From a virus, in IMG/VR virus record IMGVR_UViG_3300025415_000010, positions 1-27,570 of that record: a DNA stretch of 27,570 bases. The stretch is one strand, 5' to 3'. A model generated the notes under the pieces. That model did not search any database and was not told the DNA's origin. It was given only the letters and a program-made list of their open reading frames with translations. The position numbers and the translations under genes are program-made. This document shows positions 1 through 7,911 of this stretch, piece after piece. Position 1 is the first letter of the stretch. The number at the start of each line of letters is the position of its first letter.

Positions 1-1759
1 AACCCTTACCAACAGTAAGACCTGATATAGAAGCATCATTAGTTGATGTTAAAACTGTTGATGTTAAATTCCCAGTAGAAGGCACAAAACTTAATTTGGT
101 AGAACTTGTAGTTTGTGGCAAATTACCTGATGTATTTGAAACAATAGTTGGATACCATGTTGCACTAGAACTTGTATTGTCAGTAATTGCAGTATTTGTA
201 GCGTTTGTAGCAGTTGTAGCCGTTGTTGCGCTGGTTGCTGATGTTGCAGTTGCGGCATTACCACCAATAGATAGACCTGATGCAGTTCCAGTTAAATTAG
301 TTGCTACGCCGCTAGATGGTGTACCTAATGCACCACCATTGGTTACAAAAGCACCAGCAGAACCTACGTTTACGGCTAAAGCAGTTGCTACACCAGTTCC
401 TAAACCGCTGATTCCAGTAGAAACTGGCAATCCAGTAGCATTAGTAAGAACTGCGGCAGAAGGTGTTCCAAGCGCTGGAGTTGTAAAACTTGGACTTGTG
501 GCCAAAGCTACTACGGTTCCTGTGCCGGTTGTGGAATAGCTTGTACTCCATGCAGAACCAGTTGAATTAGCAATACCAGCACCAGGATAAACTTGTGATG
601 GAACCGTTGCATTAATAGTAATTGCGGCAGAACCGTTATATGTTGTTCCTGAACTAAACGTAATGTTTGAGCCAGCAGTCAAACTAAACAAATTACTACC
701 TAATGAAACACCGCTAATAGTGCTATTAGCTAATTGTGCGTTAGTAATCGTGCCGCTTAAGGCAGTAGTTGGAATAGTTGAAGAAGCCGTAAATGCGCCA
801 GTACCATTACCAATTAAATAACCAGTTAATGTAGTAGCACCAGTACCGCCATAAGCCACGCCAATTGTTCCAGCGTTCCATGTGCCAGCAGTTAACGTAC
901 CAACGCCTGTAATGCCTGTATATGAGCCTGTAATATAGCTAGAACCAATTGTTCCGCTAGTAATTTGATTGCCGTTAATAGCAATAGAAGTGTTTGTAAC
1001 GCTTGAAACTTGACCGCTTGCATTTGTAGTAATTACTGGAACACTAGAAGCAGAACCATAAGTACCAGCAGTTCCTACTGGGGTAATGCTAAATTGAAAT
1101 CCAGTAAGGGTTAACCCTGTTCCAGCAGTATAAGTTGCAGAAGTTGTAAATTGCGACCAGTTAACGGCGGTAACGCCTAATGTTCCACCTGAAGTTGCCG
1201 TACAAAACCATGCAGAACCGGCTTGTGTTCCATATTCCACAAATGCTATGGCTGAAATTAATTCATTCCATGTATTTGCATCAGATGCACGTGTCCATGC
1301 GCCTGAAGCGGCAATATAAATACCATTATTAGCGGCAGTTGATTGATTTTTAACTATTACACGGTCGCCAGCAAGGGTTGTATAACCATCAATTGTCTGT
1401 AATCCCGATAATGTAATGTTTGTCAAAGTCGCACAAGCTACTGGTTGTTTCCAGCTAATGCCAGCGGCATAAGATTGCAACGCCAACAAGTTAACAATAT
1501 CTGTTGCACCGCTTGGTTGTGTAGAAATCGTGCCGGTTGTTGTGCTAAAGCTAGTAAATGCCCCAGTTGACGGTGTAGTTGCTCCAATTGGACTTGAATC
1601 CAATGTGGAATTGGTAATGGTTAATCCTGATTGAACAGGGTTTGAAGTCGCATAAAACGGCTTACCTTGACCAATAAAAGTATTAAAACTGCCATCAACG
1701 TTGAAATACGCTTGAACTGGCAGTAAATTCTGTACCGCAGAATTTGATGGTGTAGTCAT
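1..1759 (-). CDS. Tail-fibre protein, repeat-rich N-terminal part (C-terminus outside window)
   Basis: The frame is open from the ATG at 1759 to the left edge, giving about 586 residues with no stop. An AAGG Shine-Dalgarno sits 6 nt upstream. The start resembles the neighbouring 162-residue protein (NS-V-NLLPVQA). The rest is Thr/Ser/Gly/Ala-rich and low in charge, with repeats typical of phage fibre shafts such as GGTGATTLTGYLIGNGTG, ALGTPSSGVATNLTG and ISGLGTGVATALAVNVGSAG. The last visible residues, ASISGLTVGKG, match what often precedes a head-like repeat and an S74-type chaperone tip in related fibres; that tip is not visible here. The likely role is host-receptor binding at the tail. 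The gene is last in the visible head-to-fibre unit. Fibre-like repeats are clear; receptor and exact tail position are unknown. Confidence 0.82.
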   Translation of the reverse strand, partial: MTTPSNSAVQNLLPVQAYFNVDGSFNTFIGQGKPFYATSNPVQSGLTITNSTLDSSPIGATTPSTGAFTSFSTTTGTISTQPSGATDIVNLLALQSYAAGISWKQPVACATLTNITLSGLQTIDGYTTLAGDRVIVKNQSTAANNGIYIAASGAWTRASDANTWNELISAIAFVEYGTQAGSAWFCTATSGGTLGVTAVNWSQFTTSATYTAGTGLTLTGFQFSITPVGTAGTYGSASSVPVITTNASGQVSSVTNTSIAINGNQITSGTIGSSYITGSYTGITGVGTLTAGTWNAGTIGVAYGGTGATTLTGYLIGNGTGAFTASSTIPTTALSGTITNAQLANSTISGVSLGSNLFSLTAGSNITFSSGTTYNGSAAITINATVPSQVYPGAGIANSTGSAWSTSYSTTGTGTVVALATSPSFTTPALGTPSAAVLTNATGLPVSTGISGLGTGVATALAVNVGSAGAFVTNGGALGTPSSGVATNLTGTASGLSIGGNAATATSATSATTATTATNATNTAITDNTSSSATWYPTIVSNTSGNLPQTTSSTKLSFVPSTGNLTSTVLTSTNDASISGLTVGKG

Positions 1760-1767
1760 ACTAAACC

Positions 1768-2256
1768 TTAATAGGCAATACAGTTAACTAGGATTACATC
1801 ACTTGCTGACATTGGTGCCGCGGCGCCAGTTGTTACTGAAAAGCTAGTAAATGTTACTGAAGTTGTTGTGCTTCCAGTTAATTGTAAAAATAATGTAGAA
1901 CCGCTTGTTACGTCAGCGGAAAAAGCTAACCATCCATTTGGCGCGGTTGGAAGTGTAATCGTTCCGCTTGAAGCACCGCCCGAACCAACAACAATTTTAA
2001 ATACAAAAGTACTTACGGCGGTAATTGTTGGGCTTGTGCCAAATCCTGAACTAATTGTAGGCAATGTATTTGAAGTAGCAATTAAATTGCCACCCATAGA
2101 CAAAGTTGCTGGATTTTCGGTATTACCGCTTAATGGTGGTGAAAATACTGCACCGCCAGGACCAATCAAACCGGTGCAAGCCCCAGCCGTATTAAATGTT
2201 GCCTGTACTGGCAGTAAATTTGTTACTGAACTATTTGCTACGCCTGGGTTTGCCAT
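1768..2256 (-). CDS. Small fibre-like structural protein sharing the fibre N-terminus
   Basis: 162 residues, with AAGGAAACATT just before the ATG. The first 35 residues align with the start of the downstream fibre (pattern NSxVxNLLPVQAxFNxxG....IGxGxxF), suggesting a shared docking module. The remainder is beta-rich, Thr/Ser/Gly-rich and almost uncharged (TITLPTAPNGWLAFSADVTS, LFLQLTGSTTTSVTFTSFSV) and ends in NCIAY. It lies 8 nt upstream of the fibre gene and 9 nt after the preceding gene, so it is co-translated with them. It could be a short fibre, a fibre-assembly partner or a virion decoration. The family is not recognised beyond the shared N-terminus. Confidence 0.75.
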   Translation of the reverse strand: MANPGVANSSVTNLLPVQATFNTAGACTGLIGPGGAVFSPPLSGNTENPATLSMGGNLIATSNTLPTISSGFGTSPTITAVSTFVFKIVVGSGGASSGTITLPTAPNGWLAFSADVTSGSTLFLQLTGSTTTSVTFTSFSVTTGAAAPMSASDVILVNCIAY

Positions 2257-2265
2257 AATGTTTCC

Positions 2266-2616
2266 TTACGATTGGTCTGCTACTGGCATTACATACAGGG
2301 TTCCTGAAGTACCAATTGCGGTAATTGAGAAAATCTGTGGAACTGCAATAACAGTAGGTTGTGACATTGATACGCCTAATACAAACGATTGGCTACTATT
2401 TCCACCAGTAGGCAATACTGCGGCCGGTGCAGAACCAACGCCCTGAACAACTGGGGTAATGGTAATTGCAACCGGTGTAGAAGCAGTATTTAGAAACGCA
2501 CAATAGTTAATTTGGTAGTTGCCGCTTGGGGTAATGGTAACTGCCGTTGACGATGTTCCACTAACGGTAATAGCCGTTGTTGGTCCAATAAAACGATAAA
2601 CGGAAGTATTAGCCAT
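2266..2616 (-). CDS. Hypothetical Thr/Ser-rich structural-type protein
   Basis: 116 residues, starting MANTSVYRFIGPTT. The sequence is an alternation of hydrophobic and Thr/Ser residues expected of a small beta-sandwich (TAVTITPSGNYQINYCAF, VAITITPVVQG, FSITAIGTSGTLYVMPV). There is no signal peptide or long helix. It sits 2 nt after the previous gene's stop and 9 nt before the next start, inside a run of four similar small genes between the coat and fibre genes. The position and composition suggest a virion accessory protein (decoration or head fibre), but no family is recognised. Confidence 0.68.
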   Translation of the reverse strand: MANTSVYRFIGPTTAITVSGTSSTAVTITPSGNYQINYCAFLNTASTPVAITITPVVQGVGSAPAAVLPTGGNSSQSFVLGVSMSQPTVIAVPQIFSITAIGTSGTLYVMPVADQS

Positions 2617-2618
2617 GA

Positions 2619-2954
2619 TTAAACCGCCGTTGCTGGTGCTGGGCCTTCAAGACGAACAACTTGAATTGTGTAAGCGCCGCTTGCTGGTTTTAAAGTAGCA
2701 GTAGCAGTCAAGTTACCAAATTGAATTGATAGAACGTTGGCAGTTAAACAATCAGCTTCAGCGATTACAACACCAGCAGTTTGTGAACCGTTATAACCAA
2801 TAACAGTCACAATATCAGTAGTTTGTAAGCCAGGTAAGCTATAAGTTACGGAAGTTGTAGTATTTGCGGCCAATGAATTAGACGTATTGTCTAAAGTTGG
2901 GACTACGTAAAAAGTTTCGTGGGCATTTCCACGTGTAACGGTAGTAGATGACAT
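2619..2954 (-). CDS. Hypothetical beta-rich structural-type protein
   Basis: 111 residues with an AAAGGA Shine-Dalgarno upstream. The middle and end look like a compact beta domain (TTTSVTYSLPGLQTTDIVTV, AYTIQVVRLEGPAPATAV). It is the first gene after the strong terminator at 3000-3026, so its transcripts must come from read-through or a promoter in 2955-2999, where none is obvious. Its neighbours are Thr/Ser-rich small structural-type proteins. It is probably a virion accessory protein; the family is not recognised. Confidence 0.68.
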   Translation of the reverse strand: MSSTTVTRGNAHETFYVVPTLDNTSNSLAANTTTSVTYSLPGLQTTDIVTVIGYNGSQTAGVVIAEADCLTANVLSIQFGNLTATATLKPASGAYTIQVVRLEGPAPATAV

Positions 2955-2999
2955 GATTTTTCCTTTAAATGAGGATAATTAATTATAAGTCTAAATAAG

Positions 3000-3026
3000 A
3001 AAAAAGCCACCCTTTTTGGGGGCGGC
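3000..3026 (-). terminator. Rho-independent terminator of the head-gene unit
   Basis: Read on the minus strand this is GCCGCCC, a short loop and GGGTGGC (7 bp with one G-T pair), followed directly by TTTTTT (3005-3000). It lies 23 nt after the stop of the 148-residue gene downstream of the coat gene. The single non-Watson-Crick position pairs as G-U only in the minus-strand RNA, which agrees with leftward transcription. This is the clearest intrinsic terminator in the window and would reduce transcription into the fibre genes. Confidence 0.85.
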
Positions 3027-3048
3027 CTTTCCTTTACTTCTTACTTAA

Positions 3049-3495
3049 TTAAGCCCCAATAGGGTTAGTTAAGTTGTAGTTGCTAAAGTCGTAACCGTAA
3101 ACATAAACGTCACAAGTAGCGGCCGCGCCTTGGGCGGTAGTTACACGGAAATATACGTTTTGTGTTGATTGAGTAGCAGTAGAAGCTACTGTCAACTGGT
3201 TAACAACTGTTGCACCAGTATTGCCTGAAAGCGCAGTAGAAGCCGCAACAATAGCAGTACCTTGTGCGTTAGCCGCTGGGTAAACTGCCGCAACTGCCGT
3301 TGTCAAGCTAGTAGAAGCATTGGTAACGATAAAGTTGCTTACAGAAAAGTTAGAAGTGTTTTGAATAGGGATTGCGTTATCGCCAGTAGCGTTAACGTTT
3401 ACGCCAGTCAATACACCTAACAAACGAATAGCTTGGTTAGAAGCTAGATTTGATGGGTGAATCGTTTGGGTTGATGCTGGTCCTGGATTGCTCAT
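3049..3495 (-). CDS. Hypothetical virion-type protein downstream of the coat gene
   Basis: 148 residues, starting MSNPGPASTQTIHPSNLASN. It is Ala/Thr/Ser/Asn-rich with few charged residues. The N-terminal third is more polar, followed by beta-like strands such as YFRVTTAQGAAATCDVYVYG. It directly follows the major coat gene and precedes the intrinsic terminator at 3000-3026, so it is the last gene of the head unit. That is where decoration or head-fibre proteins are often encoded. This placement supports a capsid accessory role, but no family was recognised. Confidence 0.7.
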   Translation of the reverse strand: MSNPGPASTQTIHPSNLASNQAIRLLGVLTGVNVNATGDNAIPIQNTSNFSVSNFIVTNASTSLTTAVAAVYPAANAQGTAIVAASTALSGNTGATVVNQLTVASTATQSTQNVYFRVTTAQGAAATCDVYVYGYDFSNYNLTNPIGA

Positions 3496-3523
3496 GATTT
3501 TATTCCTTAAATATGGTTGAAAT

Positions 3524-3543
3524 GCCGGGTTTTTAGGCCCGGC
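3524..3543 (-). terminator. GC-rich intercistronic hairpin after the coat gene
   Basis: GCCGGG (3524-3529) and CCCGGC (3538-3543) pair perfectly over an 8-nt loop, immediately after the coat-gene stop. On the minus strand it is followed by ATTTCAACC rather than a T-run. It is therefore more likely a 3'-end stabiliser or a leaky attenuator than a strong terminator. It may let coat mRNA accumulate relative to the next gene. Confidence 0.5.
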
Positions 3544-3553
3544 TATTTAATGC

Positions 3554-4798
3554 TTACGATGCTACGCGGCAAGCAAGTTCAGGGTACAAAGGCGCCCAGC
3601 CATACAGAACATCCAAACGAGTAGGAATACTATCGTTATTGATGGTGTATTGACGGACTACACGGAGTGACAAGCCAATTTCTTTATCAGAGGCGCGCCC
3701 CGCGAAATGGACCCCTTCAGGCAATTCAAGGTCAGCTACTGCTAATGTAAAGGCATTGCGGTGCATGATGATGTTTTGTGAAGAAGTTGTACCAGTATTG
3801 TTAAATGGATTAACAGTCTGTGAACCAGTAGAAGTTACGCTAACGTTTTGGAACTGACCAGCAGTAATAACGGCTGGGGAAACAGTAACGGAAGCAGTAC
3901 CACCTGAACTGATAGATACAGGAGCAGTTACAACGAATGAACGTAGTTTGCCTGAACCGTAAGCTTGACGGTTTTGTGGGTTAACTGCATATACGCCAGC
4001 GATAGTGAATGTATCACCTTGGTTCAATGTTGCGGCCGCACTTGTAGCACCAATAGTGATGGTAGAAGTTTGTGCCCAACCTGAAGTCAAGAAGCCAGTT
4101 GCAGTTGTAACGTTGCAAGACAAAGTAGCAGAAGAATAACTACCGAATGTTTGTGCCTGAACGTTTTGGTCCATTTTCCAATTCATACCGCCGGAATCAC
4201 GACCCATAAGGCCTTTACGATACTGTTCGCCAATTGCTTCTTGTGGAACAAACAAACCTTTCAAGCTATCAACAATAGTTGCAGATGTGAATGGCTCAAC
4301 GATGCAAGAACGGCGACCGTCACGTGGCGCACCTTCAGAATCAAGGTAAGCGGCCGCAGTCAGGTAAGTAATCAAACCAGTTGGAGCAGTACCAGCAGTA
4401 CCAACGATGTTTGCAGTATTATTTTTAGCCATCAATAGACCATCACGGTCTATCTTATTTGCAATAGTTGCTACCGCGGGTTTCAGCACTCTGTCCGAAA
4501 ACATATCCAGGCTCAATGCCAAATCTTGCGTTGTGAACTGGGTCGCAACTTGGAATTGAGTTGTCAATGTTACTGGTACAGAAGTTTCGTTAAAATCCTC
4601 GACCGAGAGGGCGGGACCTGTCGCACCTACGAAGCGTCCAGGACGTCTTACGTTAACGGTTGCGCCAATTTTGCCGCCAACTACTGCGAACTGGTCGTCA
4701 TAGTTACGGTCAACTTCTGAAGTGAATGTTAGTTCGTTTTCCAAAACCATCAACGCTTCGTTGGTGATTTTGCTAATGGTTAATAAATTATTTGCCAT
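3554..4798 (-). CDS. Major capsid protein, P22 coat-protein family
   Basis: 414 residues, close to the 430 of P22 gp5. The N-terminus (TNEALMVLENELTFTSEVDR) and the block GGKIGATVNVRRPGRFVG match the N-arm/E-loop region of this HK97-fold family. Around residues 230-290 a segment with NQGDTFTIAGVYAVNPQNRQ corresponds to the P22 insertion (I) domain, where P22 has a GDKISFAGV-type motif. The C-terminal part (HRNAFTLAVADLELPEG... to YPELACRVAS) matches the family's closing region. It builds the icosahedral shell around the scaffold and portal. P22 coat folding depends on GroEL/GroES, which is notable because this phage encodes a GroES-like protein. The gene lies directly after the scaffold gene. 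Confidence 0.93.
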   Translation of the reverse strand: MANNLLTISKITNEALMVLENELTFTSEVDRNYDDQFAVVGGKIGATVNVRRPGRFVGATGPALSVEDFNETSVPVTLTTQFQVATQFTTQDLALSLDMFSDRVLKPAVATIANKIDRDGLLMAKNNTANIVGTAGTAPTGLITYLTAAAYLDSEGAPRDGRRSCIVEPFTSATIVDSLKGLFVPQEAIGEQYRKGLMGRDSGGMNWKMDQNVQAQTFGSYSSATLSCNVTTATGFLTSGWAQTSTITIGATSAAATLNQGDTFTIAGVYAVNPQNRQAYGSGKLRSFVVTAPVSISSGGTASVTVSPAVITAGQFQNVSVTSTGSQTVNPFNNTGTTSSQNIIMHRNAFTLAVADLELPEGVHFAGRASDKEIGLSLRVVRQYTINNDSIPTRLDVLYGWAPLYPELACRVAS

Positions 4799-4834
4799 GA
4801 TGCAAGTTCCTTAAATGTAAATTAAATTTTTACC

Positions 4835-5752
4835 TTAACGAATCTTTCCTGTCTTGCGGCCGGCTTTCCAAGCTTGATAGTCGATTTGTTCGCCATCTGT
4901 ATATACGCTTTGACTGCCTGTCCCACGAATCGGATTAATCGGTTTCGGTGCATTTGACTTCACCGCAACAGGCTTACTTGTAGCTGGTTCTTCGGCTTTC
5001 GCTTCAAACTTCGCTTCTAACTTTCCAATCAGCTTTAACGCACTAGCGGTAGATAGTCCGGCAATCTTGGCGCCCAATTCATCGTCTGAAGCAAGTTCAT
5101 ACAGAATCCTAGGACCAACATCACTTTCCAAAATCGCATCACGCACTTCATTGCTTACTGCAACTGTCGATGATGCAACCATATCTTCGTAATCGGGTAA
5201 TTCAACTTTAACTGAATCAAGCTTTTGTTGCCAGGTTTGTAATACTGCCTGTTGTTTAGCTTGTTCTTGTTGTTGCTTTACTTCCCTATCACGTCTTGCT
5301 ACTGCTTCATTTGCTGACCATTCGGCTAACGCTTCAGCGTATTTAAACGCATCCGGATAGTCGTCAGGTTGTGGCTTTGTATTGGCAGTTTGCGTTTGTG
5401 GCGCTGGTTGTTGCCCTTCTAAAGCCGCTAAACGTGCTTCCAAACTTTCCCTAGCTTCGCGTTCACGTGCCGCATTTTCTTCGGCCGCCTTACGTGCTTT
5501 GGTCAGTTCAGAAAAACGTTTTTCTAACTTGGGGTTAGATTTCGGTTCCTCTGTTACGGTCGCATTTTCTTCCGATGGGGCTGGTTCACTCTGACTTACT
5601 TCGGCCGCTGGCTCTACTGGAGTTTCCTCAACAGTAGCCGCAGTTGGGCTTTCTTCGGTAGCTAAACCTAATTTCCCAGCATAAAAATCTGCTGAATTAT
5701 CATTTGTTACTACGTTTGTTGCCAAACGTTCTGCTACATTTGCTTCTGACAT
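4835..5752 (-). CDS. Scaffold-like capsid assembly protein
   Basis: I chose the ATG at 5752 (305 residues) because GGAG at 5764-5761 lies 8 nt upstream. The longer reading begins at a GTG that overlaps this Shine-Dalgarno. The N-terminal part is acidic and rich in Glu/Pro/Ala/Thr. A charged heptad-like coiled coil follows (roughly residues 75-110, LTKARKAAEENAAREREARE), then a second helical Gln-rich segment and a conserved tail YQAWKAGRKTGKIR. The composition, the lack of aromatic core motifs and the place between portal and coat genes fit an internal scaffold that directs coat assembly and is then lost. The basic C-terminal tail would suit coat binding, as in P22 gp8. The family assignment rests on context and composition. 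Confidence 0.82.
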   Translation of the reverse strand: MSEANVAERLATNVVTNDNSADFYAGKLGLATEESPTAATVEETPVEPAAEVSQSEPAPSEENATVTEEPKSNPKLEKRFSELTKARKAAEENAAREREARESLEARLAALEGQQPAPQTQTANTKPQPDDYPDAFKYAEALAEWSANEAVARRDREVKQQQEQAKQQAVLQTWQQKLDSVKVELPDYEDMVASSTVAVSNEVRDAILESDVGPRILYELASDDELGAKIAGLSTASALKLIGKLEAKFEAKAEEPATSKPVAVKSNAPKPINPIRGTGSQSVYTDGEQIDYQAWKAGRKTGKIR

Positions 5753-5774
5753 GGACTTCACTCCAAGAATTTGC

Positions 5775-5790
5775 CCGATGAACCCATCGG
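5775..5790 (-). other. Small perfect hairpin between portal and scaffold genes
   Basis: CCGATG (5775-5780) and CATCGG (5785-5790) form a perfect 6-bp stem over a 4-nt loop in the 60-nt gap between the portal stop and the scaffold Shine-Dalgarno. There is no T-run after it, so it is not a terminator. It may protect mRNA ends or mark a processing site. Confidence 0.45.
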
Positions 5791-5815
5791 TAGGTTGTTT
5801 TAACTATACAACACT

Positions 5816-7909
5816 TTACTGCGGTTGTGCAACATTAGTTGGTTGCAAACTACCAGTTGCTTGATTTGCAAAACCATACTGTTCTTTATTCCGTGCTTCA
5901 ATTTCTCTTTCAAGCTTTGCGGTGTCCATGTGATGCAAGATAAGTTCCATAAGGGCATCAATTTCCATCTTGTTTTGGCTAGTAACTGACCTAGTATTTT
6001 GGTCATTAACCTTGACTTGGGCGTTAAGCATGGCACGTCTATCTTCATGGCCTTGTTTAACTTCTTCAATGTCTTGGCGTTGCTTAATGTACATCTGCAA
6101 TTGCTGGTTCTGTTGACCCATTTGTTGCAATGCTTGTTGCATTTGCTGGATTTGCATCTGAACTTGTGGCGGTATCTTGGATTGGTCGTCAATATTGGCC
6201 AATGGGTTGATAGAAGCCAAGCGGTCTGCGATAACTTCTGCGCCTGGGAAGTCCATATTTCTAAATACCAAGTCACCAATCTGACCAAATAGATTCGGAT
6301 TAGCAGTCAAGGCTTGCATCATGGATTCCACGGCTTCCTGGCGTTTAGTGCTATATCCAGGGCCAGTTTCCATCACAATGTCGTATTCGCCAACGGTCAC
6401 GTCATTCAAAACCTTATCAATGCCGCTTTCGTCTTTGCCTTGCTGGTTAATCGTAATAATCTTTGGCTTGCCATCATCACCAATAATCCGCATTACACGT
6501 TCTTTATCGTAAATTTTGGGGATTAAATCAAGAATAATGCGGCCAGTATGGGCAATTGAACGGGTCAAATTGTCGTAATAATGGTAATTGGTCATGTCAA
6601 CTTGCATCTGTTGACCTTGTAATGCTTTACCGGATATTGGGCCTTGTGGCAGTTGTGATGGGTCAAAAATACCTACCACGGCCATCAAATCAGCATTAAT
6701 TCCAGCGGCCGCGGCCATAATTCCGGCTGGCGGTTGCTCCGGTGCTTTGCGAATTGGGGGTGGTGCTGGTATGCCATCGGTATCTGTCTGCTTGTAACGC
6801 AGATAAGACATTGCTTTGGTATTAGCTTGCGCCCATTCGTTTTCGTGGCCTTCATCTTGACCTTCAGCCATAATCCATTTGGCTTTGGGCGCGAGGGCAA
6901 CGCTTTCAGTAATGGATGTAACCCAAAAGTTGTACATACGTTGTGGGTCTTTGGCCATACGAACCAAACCAAATTTCTTACGTTTGCCTTCAATAACCAA
7001 TTGCTGACCATAAGTAGGCACGATTGGAATGTATTTTCCAGCCCATTTGCCTTCTTCAAGGATTTGCATACCAGTTAGCTTGCACCAATGGATTTCTTTG
7101 CGCCATGAACTGCGTCGGCTTACTTCATAAATGCCGGCAGATTCTAAAACCTTATCACTTGGCATTTCATCTTCATAAACATGGGTGCCATCGGACAATA
7201 GGATTAGGTCTGCATTAACAATCTTGGTATAAAAGTATTCAGCCAGGCGAATATCTTCCTTCATTACCCATTCAACATCGCTATCACCAGTACCACGTTG
7301 GGTAAATCCGCTTCCATCTTCAGCGCCAGGATACATTGCTCTAAAGTTTTCTTTAGGAATTACCGTTGTAATTAATACTTTTTCGGCATCTGAACCGTCC
7401 GGCAATACGGAATTAGGGTCAAAATAGACTGTAAATGGGTTATCAATCGTATCAATACAGATTTCTTGGTCAAACGACTTTTCATTCACATAACGTGTAT
7501 TTACACGCCAAAAACCCCATCCCATACGAACTGCTGATTCATAAGCGGTGTCATAAGCATGGTCAGCATTGGATTGATTTTCAATGTGACGGCACATACC
7601 AGTAACAATATCGGCTAACTGTTCGTCAGTTTCATTGTTCATCCCGTGGGCTTTCATCCTTGGGCGTTGCTGGCGTTGCTGATTGCATAGTTGACGGATA
7701 TACGCATCAACTTTATTAATTGTTAAGCATGGGCGCGATTCCACGCTACGGCTATTTTGAATTTCTACTGGCCATTGGTCGCCACCGGCGAACTTTAGGT
7801 CATCTAATGCTTCTGAACGGTTATTAGTATCGGCATCTGCCGCAAAACGTAGGAATTGCTTTGCATCATCAATTCTAGGGTCATAATCATCGTATTGCGA
7901 TTCAGTCAT
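5816..7909 (-). CDS. Portal protein, P22-like
   Basis: I chose the ATG at 7909 (697 residues), with a GGATGG purine stretch just upstream and 2 nt after the terminase stop. A TTG at 7924 lacks a Shine-Dalgarno. The length fits P22 gp1 (725 residues) rather than the shorter portals of other phages. The N-terminus has DDYDPRIDDAKQFLRFAADAD and PCLTINKVDAYIRQLCNQQR, typical of the family, and GWGFWRVNTRY follows near residue 135. The C-terminal part has Gln-rich coiled coils (QMQIQQMQQALQQMGQQNQQ, roughly residues 595-615) like the helical barrel of P22 portal. It forms the dodecameric DNA entry vertex, binds terminase and nucleates scaffold/coat assembly. Confidence 0.92.
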   Translation of the reverse strand: MTESQYDDYDPRIDDAKQFLRFAADADTNNRSEALDDLKFAGGDQWPVEIQNSRSVESRPCLTINKVDAYIRQLCNQQRQQRPRMKAHGMNNETDEQLADIVTGMCRHIENQSNADHAYDTAYESAVRMGWGFWRVNTRYVNEKSFDQEICIDTIDNPFTVYFDPNSVLPDGSDAEKVLITTVIPKENFRAMYPGAEDGSGFTQRGTGDSDVEWVMKEDIRLAEYFYTKIVNADLILLSDGTHVYEDEMPSDKVLESAGIYEVSRRSSWRKEIHWCKLTGMQILEEGKWAGKYIPIVPTYGQQLVIEGKRKKFGLVRMAKDPQRMYNFWVTSITESVALAPKAKWIMAEGQDEGHENEWAQANTKAMSYLRYKQTDTDGIPAPPPIRKAPEQPPAGIMAAAAGINADLMAVVGIFDPSQLPQGPISGKALQGQQMQVDMTNYHYYDNLTRSIAHTGRIILDLIPKIYDKERVMRIIGDDGKPKIITINQQGKDESGIDKVLNDVTVGEYDIVMETGPGYSTKRQEAVESMMQALTANPNLFGQIGDLVFRNMDFPGAEVIADRLASINPLANIDDQSKIPPQVQMQIQQMQQALQQMGQQNQQLQMYIKQRQDIEEVKQGHEDRRAMLNAQVKVNDQNTRSVTSQNKMEIDALMELILHHMDTAKLEREIEARNKEQYGFANQATGSLQPTNVAQPQ

Positions 7910-7911
7910 AT

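Noticed and set aside
96-539. Plus-strand open frame opposite the fibre gene, and similar ones such as 1868-2446
   Set aside because: Low-complexity repeat DNA opens antisense frames. The minus-strand proteins have ribosome sites and recognisable fibre repeats; the plus-strand products have none.
1-2256. Diversity-generating retroelement variable region in the fibre genes
   Set aside because: There is no reverse transcriptase or template repeat in the window, and the fibre repeats are ordinary low-complexity units.
5800-7059. Alternative minus-strand and plus-strand open frames inside the portal gene
   Set aside because: They are shadows of the portal coding frame. The portal frame has family motifs and the correct length.
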